DNA of 64,000 bases, taken from an uncultured Veillonella sp. (GTDB taxonomy: Bacteria > Bacillota > Negativicutes > Veillonellales > Veillonellaceae). Of the stretch, positions 25,840 to 33,754 are shown in pieces. The notes beneath the pieces were generated by a model that worked only from the letters and a program-made list of their open reading frames with translations, did no database searches and had not been told where the DNA came from. Positions within the stretch are counted from its first letter, which is position 1. Each line of letters opens with the position of its first letter. Where the stretch lies: NCBI RefSeq assembly GCF_934230905.1, contig NZ_CAKQFJ010000005.1, forward strand, positions 33,934-97,933, in the 5' to 3' direction. Position numbers and translations under genes: made by a program.

Positions 25840-27198
25840 TTATTTATGCTCTTCTGCAATAGCCATAGCACGTTTGATTTCCATGTACTTAACCATACCA
25901 TCAACAGCTTTTTTAGCTTCGCGCATAGCGAGTACTACAGTCGCTGGTTTATGAACTACGTCACCACCAGCGAATACACCTTCACGGCTTGTCATGCCAT
26001 AAGGTTCTTCAGATGTAATGATGTAACCTTTTTCATCTACACGAAGGTTATTACCTTCACCAACAAGACGTGCATTTGGTTTATGACCAGCAGCGATGAT
26101 GATTTTATCAACAGGCATTACTTGGTATTTGCCTGTACCATGGATACCCGCACCATCATCGTTGAGGGCCATTACTTCGTATTTAAAGCCTTCTACTTTA
26201 TCTTTACCCTCTACGCCTACTGGAGAAGCGAACCATTGGAATTGAACACCTTCAGCACGTGCTTCTTCATATTCAGATAACAATGCAGGCATTTGTTCTT
26301 GGCTACGACGATATGCTACAGTTACAGATTCGCAACCTAAACGCACGCACGTACGAGCCGCATCCATAGCTACGTTACCACCACCAATGATAATAACGCG
26401 ATCACCTTTTCTTACAGGGATTTGCGCTTCATCAAGTTCACCATTGTCTACTAGTTGTACATTTGTCAACAAATACATCGCTTGGAATACACCATGAATT
26501 TCATCATTATCCATGCGTACCGCTTGAGGAATGTGTGTACCTGTACCGATAAAGATAGAATCAAATCCTTCTGCAAACAATTCATCTAATGTCTTATCTT
26601 GACCAATAAATGTATTACATACGAATTTAACGCCTAACCCTTCTAACCGTGCAATTTCACGGCGTACAACAGATTTAGATAAACGGAACTCAGGAATACC
26701 GAATAACAATACACCGCCTGGTTCAGATTGCCCTTCAAATACAGTGACATCATAACCAAGCTTCGCTACGTCACCGGCAACAGACAAACCTGCAGGGCCA
26801 GAACCAACAACGGCTACCTTGCCAAGATCTTGTTTAATTTTCTTAGGTTTACGTAATTCATTGATGCTTTCAAAATCGGCAGCAAAGCGTTCCAATTTAC
26901 CGATATTGATAGGTGGTTTCTTAGCCTTGTTCATAATGCAGTTACCTTCGCATTGATTTTCACGAGGGCATACACGACCGCAAATAGCTGGCAAATTTGT
27001 ACGTTCTGCCAAAATATCATTAGCTAACCCAAAGTTACCGTGTGCAATAGCTTGGATAAAACGAGGGATTTCGTTTTCAATAGGACACCCCATGCGGCAC
27101 AAAGGTTTTGGACAATTTAGACAACGTTTCGCCTCAGCGAGTGCCTCCTCCATCGTGTAATCCGCATCAAAATGAAGGGGTTTCAATTCATTACTCAT
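25840..27198 (-). CDS. Glutamate synthase small-chain-like NAD(P) oxidoreductase
   Basis: A 452-residue flavoprotein of the GltD/NfnB-large-chain family. The N-terminal four-cysteine sets (CLNCPKPLCRMGCPIENEIP near residue 26 and ICGRVCPRENQCEGNCI near residue 75) bind two [4Fe-4S] clusters. An FAD motif (VAVVGSGPAGLSVAGDVA) and an NAD(P) motif (VIIIGGGNVAMDAARTC) follow, then the C-terminal GVFAGGDVV. No large glutamate synthase subunit or NfnA partner lies nearby, so it may act alone or with a distant partner. The start at 27198 has GAGGAGG eight bases upstream; the frame is open 45 codons further up. Confidence 0.9.
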   Translation of the reverse strand: MSNELKPLHFDADYTMEEALAEAKRCLNCPKPLCRMGCPIENEIPRFIQAIAHGNFGLANDILAERTNLPAICGRVCPRENQCEGNCIMNKAKKPPINIGKLERFAADFESINELRKPKKIKQDLGKVAVVGSGPAGLSVAGDVAKLGYDVTVFEGQSEPGGVLLFGIPEFRLSKSVVRREIARLEGLGVKFVCNTFIGQDKTLDELFAEGFDSIFIGTGTHIPQAVRMDNDEIHGVFQAMYLLTNVQLVDNGELDEAQIPVRKGDRVIIIGGGNVAMDAARTCVRLGCESVTVAYRRSQEQMPALLSEYEEARAEGVQFQWFASPVGVEGKDKVEGFKYEVMALNDDGAGIHGTGKYQVMPVDKIIIAAGHKPNARLVGEGNNLRVDEKGYIITSEEPYGMTSREGVFAGGDVVHKPATVVLAMREAKKAVDGMVKYMEIKRAMAIAEEHK

Positions 27199-27491
27199 GG
27201 CACATGCCTCCTCAACAGGATCCAGTACTATACTTATATTAGCCTTCCTATATAGCGGCTTAGTTCGATGAAGCATCCTCACATATGAACATTGCCTACT
27301 ATATACGGCCAAGAATTTATCATTTGTAACCATTCGATACGAGTGTGGTCACTGGTGAGACACACACTATTCTATAGTACATTTTAAATTGTGAAAGCGA
27401 GCTCCGTCAAGGAGTGAAGCTATAATATGCTTATTTTATATACATTTATTGCTATAATACATACATACAATACAACAAATGAGGTATCACC

Positions 27492-28685
27492 ATGAATACA
27501 ACAGACTTTACCAAAACATACTATATAGACCGACGAGGTACGCATTCCCGCAAATGGAATGGTGAACACTTAAAATTTAGTCGCACCGACCTATTACCAC
27601 TGTGGGTGGCAGACATGGATTTCATGACTCCACCATGCCTACAAGAGGCGATTTCAAACTATGTAAAGACCAACCCACTTGGCTATACCATGACAAATCC
27701 CAATTATATTCAGGCCGTCATCCACTGGTATAAGCGTCGTCACAACTGCAGTATTGAACAACATTGGCTCGCTAGTGCCCCCAATGTCATTACCGGTATC
27801 ATGTGGTGTATTGGGACTTTCACCAAACCAAACGATGCCATAGCAGTTCTTACGCCCGTGTACGGAGCCTTCGATGCCCGTGCCAATGATGCAAATAGAC
27901 GCATCGTTGCGGTGCCGCTACATCGCACGATAACCAATGGATACACTGTTGATTATGACGCATTCGAGTCTGCCATTAGTCAAAACGATGTGAAGGTTTT
28001 CATCCACTGCAATCCGCATAACCCTGTAGGCCACGTATGGACCGAAGAAGAAATGGACCGATTATTTAGCATCTGTAAGCAACACAATGTGCTCATCATT
28101 AGCGACGAAATCCATCAAGACCTCATCACAGGTTCAACAGCATTTACATCCGCCTTATCTGTATCTAATGGCATATACAAGGACGATATCATTGCAATGT
28201 CGTCTGTGTCTAAGTCGTTCAATATGGCTAGCTTGCATCACGCAGAGATTATTATCCCTAACGAAAGATTGCGAAGCCAGTACAATGCCTATAAAGCTCA
28301 TGTATACCATACAGACTCGGACGTTATTGCCGAAACAGCCATCACAGAAGCCTACACACACCTGGAGGCGGAAGCATGGCTTACAGATGTGCTAGCTGTC
28401 ATTCGTGAAAACTACGAATATCTGTGTCGAGAGCTCGGTACAGCACTACCCAAAATCCGCATCAGCCCCATGAACGGCACCTATTTAGCGTGGATAGATT
28501 TTGGCGCCTATGTAAGGGCCGAAGATATGCACGACCTATTCGAGAATCAATGCCGCATCGCCCCTAGCTTTGGTGAATGGTTTGGCGGTGAAAGCTACGC
28601 CACCTTTGTGCGATTAAACTTGGCAACCAGACTAGCTAATATCAAGGCTGCTACGCACAGTATCATAAATCATATACGGCCTTAA
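27492..28685 (+). CDS. MalY/PatB-like PLP-dependent C-S lyase
   Basis: A 397-residue fold-type I aminotransferase-like enzyme of the MalY/PatB group, which usually acts as cystathionine beta-lyase or cysteine desulfhydrase. Visible motifs are LPLWVADMDF near residue 33, NPHNPVGHVW near residue 176, SDEIHQDL with the PLP-ring Asp near residue 203, and the Schiff-base Lys in SSVSKSFNMASL near residue 238. FVRLNLA near the C-terminus has the substrate-carboxylate Arg. GAGGT precedes the ATG. It is monocistronic. Products would be homocysteine or sulfide; volatile sulfur formation is plausible but not shown here. Confidence 0.9.
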   Translation: MNTTDFTKTYYIDRRGTHSRKWNGEHLKFSRTDLLPLWVADMDFMTPPCLQEAISNYVKTNPLGYTMTNPNYIQAVIHWYKRRHNCSIEQHWLASAPNVITGIMWCIGTFTKPNDAIAVLTPVYGAFDARANDANRRIVAVPLHRTITNGYTVDYDAFESAISQNDVKVFIHCNPHNPVGHVWTEEEMDRLFSICKQHNVLIISDEIHQDLITGSTAFTSALSVSNGIYKDDIIAMSSVSKSFNMASLHHAEIIIPNERLRSQYNAYKAHVYHTDSDVIAETAITEAYTHLEAEAWLTDVLAVIRENYEYLCRELGTALPKIRISPMNGTYLAWIDFGAYVRAEDMHDLFENQCRIAPSFGEWFGGESYATFVRLNLATRLANIKAATHSIINHIRP

Positions 28686-28713
28686 GCCTATATATTCTTT
28701 ACTACATAACACC

Positions 28714-28755
28714 AAAAGAGGCTGCTCTAGCATCACTACTAGAACAGCCTCTTTA
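28714..28755. terminator. Bidirectional terminator between convergent genes
   Basis: AAAGAGGCTG and CAGCCTCTTT form the base of a hairpin with a shorter CTAG pairing inside, located between the lyase (plus) and the DUF438 protein (minus). Confidence 0.8.
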
Positions 28756-28780
28756 TCATATATTATTAATATAGATTGTA

Positions 28781-30355
28781 TTACTTAACTCTTGCAAAAT
28801 GTTCCTTTGCAAATTGCATATCTTGTACAAGCTCTAATGTACCAAGATATTTCTTGTTTTTGTCGCGAACAGCCATATAATTTACATAGAATGGGCGGCC
28901 TTGTTTTTCAAGCCATACAGCCACATTATCGCGGTCCCCTTTGCGGAAGGAGTCGATGATACCACGCACGATTGGTTCTACCTTTGGTGGATGGCACGAG
29001 AACACATCGCGACCGATTGCCGTAGTAGGGCGTTTAAAGACCTTTTCGCCGTCGTTAAAGTAACGGTTAATGTCTTCATGGTCAACAAAGGTTACTTCCA
29101 TCGGCATTGTGTTGAGCATCGCTTCCAATTGGTCAAGGGTGAAAGTACCACCAATGAGGGCAATCGTATTATCTGCCGAACTAGCCGATGCAGGGCTTTC
29201 AGCTAATGCATGCTCAGCCTCTGTCCAAACAAGGCGTTTTACACCAAAGATTTCCTCATATTGTGCAGTATCCTTATAGATTTGGTACCAGTCTTGAGTC
29301 GAAAAATTTTCCGCACAGATTGGGAACAAGATATTTTGTTCCTTGTAAATCATTTCTTGCGCACGTGTAAGAAGTTCATCAAACCGACGATACCAATCAT
29401 CTACACTTTGGCTAGATTTTGTTAGGTCGCCTAATTGGTCTCGAATATCACCATCAACAGTCCACATCACCATAGATGGGCCACCAATAGCATAATCCAC
29501 CTTTAATTTCGGATATAATAAATCCCCTTTTTTGGCATAATGAACAGATAGTTGGCGCACGCTGTTTACATCATCAATAGTTGCCGTTTTATCTGCCACC
29601 TTAGGGCGAATTTCTTCAATAAGATCATTAAGAGCCTTATTTTCCTCTGTCAGTTGGTTAAGTGGATGGCCTACCGTTTCTACAAGCGTTGTAACCGTTT
29701 GCTTCTTGTCTTGTGCTTCTAAGGCAGCCTCAACCTTTGCATGTTCCTCTTCCATTTGTTCATGAATGGTAGAACCGTGGAACAAGGCAGAGTGAAGGTC
29801 GCACAATTGTTGTACCTCTTCAAGAGGTGTGCCTTCGCGCATTAAGCCTTGTTCAGCCTTCATAATTTCACTAGCTTCTACATGCTTAAATTGACTGGCA
29901 AAATCTTTGCGCACATTGCCAAGAGCCTCGCCTGTACCTAACCGTTTTAAGAATCCCTTTAATTGCTCTACCCGTTCACTGTCTGGCACGGTGTTATCCG
30001 CTTTTGCATCGGGATTGATTGCTGCTGTAGATTCTTCTTTTATAGATTCTGCTGAAGGAGTAGATGCTACGTTTGCAGTTTCTGCTGGAATCGTTGCATT
30101 TGCTTCGTCACCATGTAAATTTGGCATATCACCTTCTAATGTAAAGCCAGCTTTCATAAAAGCACCTACGATATCTATCATAGAAATGCCCTTCATCTTA
30201 GCCCCTTTAGGGATGGTCATAATTTTACCAACAGAATGGAGCATCACCTTATTGGTAATTTCAGTGAACCCCAATCCTTTCATGATATCTATAACCTCTG
30301 GATATTCTTGTACCAAATCATAAACGGATTTGGACATATCTAATTTCTTTTCCAT
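28781..30355 (-). CDS. DUF1858-DUF438-hemerythrin-PAS protein
   Basis: A 524-residue cytosolic sensor-like protein. Residues 5-65 form a DUF1858 helical domain (VYDLVQEYPEVIDIMKGLGF). A spacer rich in Ala, Ser and Glu follows. DUF438 comes next (LKGFLKRLGTGEALGNVRKDF). A hemerythrin-like four-helix part has candidate ligands in FHGSTIHEQMEEEH, VGHPLNQL, VHYAKKGDLLYPKL and KEQNILFPI. A C-terminal PAS-like domain ends the protein (ALIGGTFTLDQLEAML, GRDVFSCHPPK). Relatives in anaerobes are linked to oxygen or nitric oxide sensing, but none is well defined. The start at 30355 has GAGG eight bases upstream, better than the ATG two codons earlier. Confidence 0.88.
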   Translation of the reverse strand: MEKKLDMSKSVYDLVQEYPEVIDIMKGLGFTEITNKVMLHSVGKIMTIPKGAKMKGISMIDIVGAFMKAGFTLEGDMPNLHGDEANATIPAETANVASTPSAESIKEESTAAINPDAKADNTVPDSERVEQLKGFLKRLGTGEALGNVRKDFASQFKHVEASEIMKAEQGLMREGTPLEEVQQLCDLHSALFHGSTIHEQMEEEHAKVEAALEAQDKKQTVTTLVETVGHPLNQLTEENKALNDLIEEIRPKVADKTATIDDVNSVRQLSVHYAKKGDLLYPKLKVDYAIGGPSMVMWTVDGDIRDQLGDLTKSSQSVDDWYRRFDELLTRAQEMIYKEQNILFPICAENFSTQDWYQIYKDTAQYEEIFGVKRLVWTEAEHALAESPASASSADNTIALIGGTFTLDQLEAMLNTMPMEVTFVDHEDINRYFNDGEKVFKRPTTAIGRDVFSCHPPKVEPIVRGIIDSFRKGDRDNVAVWLEKQGRPFYVNYMAVRDKNKKYLGTLELVQDMQFAKEHFARVK

Positions 30356-30473
30356 GTACATTACCTCGTATTATCAATCTTTATTACATAGTAATTATTT
30401 CTGATGTATGTCTTACTTATATATCTATGATAAACGATATCGATTAGAAAATCTGTATCCATGGCTATATTTT

Positions 30474-31010
30474 TTAATCAATAATACATTGGCACATTTT
30501 CATAGTAGTTAAGGCAGCCTCATGCGACTCTGGTGTCACACCAGCACAACACTTGGCATCTATGTGAACAGGTACCTCTGGCAAGCCAGTCTTTAATAAT
30601 ACTGCATTCGATACAACACAAATATCTGTACAAAGGCCCACTAAGGTTATACTTTCAATAGGCTCTGCTGTATTCATACCTTGTAAGCGCGTTACTAATT
30701 CAGAGGATCCGAAGTTAGGCTTATCAATAATAAAAGACGGATGAATGGTGCTGCGTTTTTCTGCCGTTTCTAAAAGTCCCTCTACTATTTGCCAACCATC
30801 TGTATCTTTTACACAATGTACAACAGGTAAATGTTGACCTTCTTGGCTTTCAAGATACTCGCCATCATGAGTATCCCGTGTAAAAATAATAGGTCCGTCA
30901 AAGGATGCGATTTTTTGACGGACATTCTCTACAATAGCTTGAGCCTGCGGAGAACCAAGCGAACCATCCACAAAATCATGTTGCATATCAATTACGACTA
31001 ATACGTTCAT
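30474..31010 (-). CDS. Isochorismatase-fold cysteine hydrolase, nicotinamidase-like
   Basis: A 178-residue hydrolase with the Asp-Lys-Cys triad of the family: VVIDMQHDFVDG near residue 5 (Asp), DKPNFGSS near residue 95 (Lys), and VGLCTDICVVSNA near residue 123 (the second Cys being nucleophilic). The short length and the FTRDTHDGEYLESQEGQ metal-site region resemble Firmicute nicotinamidase-like proteins. It starts three bases after the pgpA stop, so the two are co-transcribed. NAD salvage is a likely role, but the substrate is not certain. Confidence 0.82.
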   Translation of the reverse strand: MNVLVVIDMQHDFVDGSLGSPQAQAIVENVRQKIASFDGPIIFTRDTHDGEYLESQEGQHLPVVHCVKDTDGWQIVEGLLETAEKRSTIHPSFIIDKPNFGSSELVTRLQGMNTAEPIESITLVGLCTDICVVSNAVLLKTGLPEVPVHIDAKCCAGVTPESHEAALTTMKMCQCIID

Positions 31011-31013
31011 GTT

Positions 31014-31526
31014 CTATCCCTCCACAATAACATGGTGCACCCGATTCGGCATGTTATGCGCAATTCGGCCTGCTGCTGCAGCTGCCACGGCACCAACCAA
31101 ATCATCAAGAAATGTATTGCAATGACTATCCACTTTACTATCAAGATGTCTAATAATACCAGGTTTTACTTTATCAATATAACCATAGTTCGTAAATCCA
31201 ATGGATCCATACAAATTTACAATGGATAAAGCAAGAATCTCATCAATCCCAAACAAAGCCTCATCGCGAGTCATAATGCTTTGTAATGGCTCAGATAATG
31301 CTTTCTGCTCAGCCAACTTATCCAATTCAATTCCCGTAATGATGGCATTTTGCGTTTCTCGCTTTTCAAGCACGGACTGTACACTTTCTATACATTCATC
31401 CATGGTTAAATCCGGTATATAAGGTTGCTGAATTATCATCACAATGTCTGCAATAGATTGAACGGTAATCCCCCGTTCTTTTAATAAATTATACGTACAC
31501 GTTTTTAATTCCTCTTGAGATATCAT
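31014..31526 (-). CDS. pgpA: Phosphatidylglycerophosphatase A-type protein (YutG-like)
   Basis: 170 residues resembling the soluble Firmicute PgpA/YutG branch. Recognisable stretches are DIVMIIQQPYIPDLTMDEC near residue 27, NAIITGIELDKLAE near residue 59, GIDEILALSIVNLYGSIG near residue 92, and NTFLDDLVGAVAAAAAGR near the C-terminus, which holds the acidic metal site. It would dephosphorylate phosphatidylglycerophosphate in phospholipid synthesis, or a related phosphate ester. GAGGAG precedes the ATG. It is first in a two-gene unit with the cysteine hydrolase. Confidence 0.85.
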   Translation of the reverse strand: MISQEELKTCTYNLLKERGITVQSIADIVMIIQQPYIPDLTMDECIESVQSVLEKRETQNAIITGIELDKLAEQKALSEPLQSIMTRDEALFGIDEILALSIVNLYGSIGFTNYGYIDKVKPGIIRHLDSKVDSHCNTFLDDLVGAVAAAAAGRIAHNMPNRVHHVIVEG

Positions 31527-31605
31527 AATGGCTCCTCAAATTATATAGGCCTACGTAACACATTACACTTAGATTATAGCACGAAAAAATCCCTACTGAC
31601 TTGTC

Positions 31606-31770
31606 ATCAGCTAATTCGTTGCCATTAGCATCACGAATAATGCTGACTTCAGCTGCAGCCGCAGCATCGGAAGCTGTCCATTCATGACCACACATAGGAC
31701 AGATGTACATATGACCATCTTCGTATGTATATTCGTCGCCACACTTAGGTCAGTTAGGTAAATTTGCCAT
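31606..31770 (-). pseudogene. phnA: Broken phnA/yjdM zinc-ribbon gene
   Basis: Directly after the MerR stop codon, with AAAGGAG upstream, the minus strand encodes MANLPN, then TGA (31752-31750), then PKCGDEYTYEDGHMYICPMC and so on to DANGNELAD. PhnA/YjdM homologues have Cys at the TGA position (first ligand of the zinc ribbon) and continue about 65 residues further. Here similarity stops after NELAD at about 31606. A stop in place of an essential Cys plus loss of the C-terminal domain mark it as a pseudogene. An ATG at 31710 keeps a short open frame, but it would lack the ribbon's first half. Confidence 0.85.
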
Positions 31771-32130
31771 TTAGATCTCCTTTTTCTTTATTACAGTTTC
31801 ATACAACTTCAATTTATCTTCTAGATTATTCTTATAACCTTCCAATCGTTTGATTTCGGCCTCAATAAACCGATAATGGTCTTGTAGTAATGTCATTCTT
31901 TCATGGACCGTATGAGATCCAGCATACCGTAAATCCGCATATCGCTTGATATTCACAAGCGGCATTCCCATATCTTTCAATCGTTTAATAAACTGCACAA
32001 ACCCCACATCCTCCGCATGGTAATTACGAATACCGTTCTGTCGCTCGATGTGAAGAAACCCTTGCTCCTCGTAATATCGCAATGTAGAAATAGACAGTCC
32101 CACCAATTTTGAAAATTCACCGATTTTCAT
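31771..32130 (-). CDS. MerR-family regulator
   Basis: A 119-residue regulator with the MerR winged helix at its N-terminus (MKIGEFSKLVGLSISTLRYYEEQG) and a C-terminal dimerisation helix (ERMTLLQDHYRFIEAEIKRLEG). There is no metal-binding Cys cluster, placing it in the AdhR/NmlR/TipA-like subset that respond to aldehydes or organic compounds. It is divergent from a carboxymuconolactone-decarboxylase-family gene, with a textbook MerR operator between them. The phnA remnant was the next gene of its transcript. Confidence 0.92.
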   Translation of the reverse strand: MKIGEFSKLVGLSISTLRYYEEQGFLHIERQNGIRNYHAEDVGFVQFIKRLKDMGMPLVNIKRYADLRYAGSHTVHERMTLLQDHYRFIEAEIKRLEGYKNNLEDKLKLYETVIKKKEI

Positions 32131-32142
32131 ACTTTCACCACC

Positions 32143-32173
32143 TTGACCTCAAGTATACTCGAGCATATATCAT
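32143..32173 (+). promoter_or_regulatory. MerR-type promoter with 19-bp spacer and internal palindrome
   Basis: TTGACC (-35, 32143-32148) and TATCAT (-10, 32168-32173) are separated by 19 bases, the overlong spacer typical of MerR activation. Within the spacer, CTCAAGTATACTCGAG (32148-32163) is a palindrome with one mismatch and resembles the NmlR/AdhR site. Confidence 0.75.
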
Positions 32174-32196
32174 ACGTCTAGACGGAGGTAATAATT

Positions 32197-32574
32197 ATGA
32201 AAGAAACACGTTTTAACATCGGTATGAACACATTGAAACAAATTGACGGGCTGCACGGCGAGGAGGTGTATAACACGATTCAAGAGATTTCACCGGCTAT
32301 AGCCGATTTATTGGTCGAGTTGTTCGGCGACATCTACACGCGCCCCAACCTAGATTTCAAGGAACGAGAACTGATTACGCTCGCGTCCCTTTTAACGCTG
32401 GGCGGTTGTGAAGCACAGCTGAAAGTACACACCAATGCGGCACTCAACGTCGGTATCGCGCCAGAGCAAATCGTAGAGGTCTGTACCCACTGCATCCCCT
32501 ATGCGGGATTTCCACGCGTGCTGAACGCACTGTTTACGGTGAAAGCGATCTTTGAAGAACGCAACATACTGTAA
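32197..32574 (+). CDS. Carboxymuconolactone decarboxylase-family protein
   Basis: A 125-residue AhpD-like helical protein. The family core is at RPNLDFKERELITLASLLTL near residue 48 and GGCEAQLKVHTNAALNVG near residue 68. CTHCIPYAGFPR near residue 95 carries a CxxC pair, suggesting a peroxidase or thiol-redox role, not a decarboxylase. It is controlled by a MerR-type promoter and so is probably induced by an electrophile or oxidant sensed by the divergent regulator. GGAGGT precedes the ATG. GC content looks somewhat higher than in its neighbours. Confidence 0.88.
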   Translation: MKETRFNIGMNTLKQIDGLHGEEVYNTIQEISPAIADLLVELFGDIYTRPNLDFKERELITLASLLTLGGCEAQLKVHTNAALNVGIAPEQIVEVCTHCIPYAGFPRVLNALFTVKAIFEERNIL

Positions 32575-32632
32575 TTAAGGAACGACCGCAACAAAAAATC
32601 TATTACTAAATATTAGTCTATTTATAACTAAC

Positions 32633-32662
32633 AAAGGGAGACTCAGAACGGAGCCTCCCTTT
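32633..32662. terminator. Bidirectional terminator
   Basis: AAAGGGAG and CTCCCTTT, with an extra CTC/GAG pairing inside, lie between the CMD-family gene (plus) and the antitoxin gene (minus). Confidence 0.8.
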
Positions 32663-32679
32663 ATTCATCTATACCATAA

Positions 32680-32961
32680 CTATTCGGCCTCAGCTAACAA
32701 CTGTTCTATGCTGATAAAAGTATCCTCAATAGGACCCATTCTACCTTTTCGTTCGTCTTCCTCAGCCAATGCAATAGCCTCTAATAATTCTATCTGTGCT
32801 TTCAATTTATTATAGGTTTCATATCCCATACATACCGTATCACCACGACCATTCACCGTCATAATACAAGCTTCATCCCTTGTTTTCAAAACTGTAGAGA
32901 TTTCATTATATTTATTTCTTAAATCCGACGATGGTCGGATACTTTCACGTAATAACCCCAT
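32680..32961 (-). CDS. Phd/YefM-family antitoxin without adjacent toxin
   Basis: A 93-residue protein with the Phd/YefM DNA-binding fold: SIRPSSDLRNKYNEISTVL at the N-terminus, then ACIMTVNGRGDTVCMGYETY and an acidic C-terminal tail (LAEEDERKGRMGPIEDTF) of the kind that wraps a RelE/ParE-type toxin. Normally the toxin gene follows within a few bases. Here a terminator and a convergent gene follow, so the antitoxin is an orphan or its toxin has been lost. Confidence 0.82.
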   Translation of the reverse strand: MGLLRESIRPSSDLRNKYNEISTVLKTRDEACIMTVNGRGDTVCMGYETYNKLKAQIELLEAIALAEEDERKGRMGPIEDTFISIEQLLAEAE

Positions 32962-33023
32962 AAAAGCACCTCCTCATATACAAATTACATCATAATTTGT
33001 ATATGAATTGTGAATCAGTAATC

Positions 33024-33521
33024 CTATCCCAATCGTTTACGCAAAATCGCATAGAGTATCATGCTCACGATAACGCTCATAACGGCTTGAATGGTGTTAG
33101 TTAAAATACCGGCAATGGCTACGCCTGGATCAAATACGAAGTATTCGGCGATGAAGTAGCCTGCTACGATAATAATACCACCTACGACAGTTGCTACCAA
33201 CGCAGAGGTAGTTGTCTTATTGTTATAGACAGTCCCGACAAGATAGCCTTCAATGCCTTTCACCACAAAGGTGATTGGTACAAAAACTGCGTAGCCAAGG
33301 AACAAATCAGCTAGCGCTGGGCCAATAGCACCGATATAGGCACCATATTTTCGACCTAATAATAAAGCGGATGTCATGATAACGACATCTCCAACATTGA
33401 AATAGCCGCGTATGCCAGGTACTGGAATTTTCGTATACATTGTAAGCAATGTAGCGAGGGCAATCAATACGGCTGTGAGTACTAACGCGGATGTAGTACT
33501 GCGGGTTTGAACGTGTTGCAT
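33024..33521 (-). CDS. ECF transporter S component
   Basis: A 165-residue membrane protein with about five or six hydrophobic segments. The second region, GYFNVGDVVIMTSALLLGRKYG near residue 39, and FLGYAVFVPITFVVKGIEGYLVG near residue 75 match the vitamin-uptake S components that dock with a shared EcfAA'T energising module. The A and T genes are not in the window, as usual for group II systems. Substrate is not readable from sequence alone. The leader contains a terminator-like hairpin just before the ribosome site, so expression may respond to the transported compound. Confidence 0.85.
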   Translation of the reverse strand: MQHVQTRSTTSALVLTAVLIALATLLTMYTKIPVPGIRGYFNVGDVVIMTSALLLGRKYGAYIGAIGPALADLFLGYAVFVPITFVVKGIEGYLVGTVYNNKTTTSALVATVVGGIIIVAGYFIAEYFVFDPGVAIAGILTNTIQAVMSVIVSMILYAILRKRLG

Positions 33522-33535
33522 AGCGTCCTCCTTAT

Positions 33536-33710
33536 AAAGAAAATAGGCATGTGAATAATTACATCACATGCCTATACTATAAACCTTTATGGTAACACTT
33601 GCAAATACAAGGAATTAACAATACATCCTCAGCAAATTCTATCGTCATTTACTTTCAGAATAAATGTTCTTCACTAGACTTTAACTTAATATAGATACCA
33701 TTTTATTATA
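33536..33710 (-). promoter_or_regulatory. Candidate attenuation leader or riboswitch of the ECF S component
   Basis: The -10 box TATAAT lies at 33710-33705 on the minus strand. The RNA would begin at about ATGGTA (33701-33696), which pairs with TACCAT (33594-33589) to close a domain of about 110 bases containing smaller hairpins such as CATTTA/TAAATG and CTTG/CAAG. Next comes a strong 12-pair hairpin (33575-33564 with 33554-33543) followed by TTTTCTTT, that is, an intrinsic terminator 15-20 bases before the AAGGAGG. There is no upstream gene on this strand for it to terminate. It matches no riboswitch class I can name. Confidence 0.5.
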
Positions 33711-33754
33711 CAGATTCTCTCAAGCAACGATAATTAATCAGAAAGGAACTAGCC

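Noticed and set aside
25840..27198. Electron-bifurcating NfnAB transhydrogenase
   Set aside because: The protein fits the NfnB/GltD family, but no NfnA gene is adjacent, so bifurcation is not supported.
31489..31710. 73-codon minus-strand open frame starting MYICPMC
   Set aside because: It is the surviving middle of the broken phnA gene read on into unrelated sequence, without its own ribosome site. It is recorded as a pseudogene instead.
31750..31752. TGA in phnA as a selenocysteine codon
   Set aside because: The position is suggestive, but the gene is also truncated downstream, which fits decay better. Kept only as a note in the findings.
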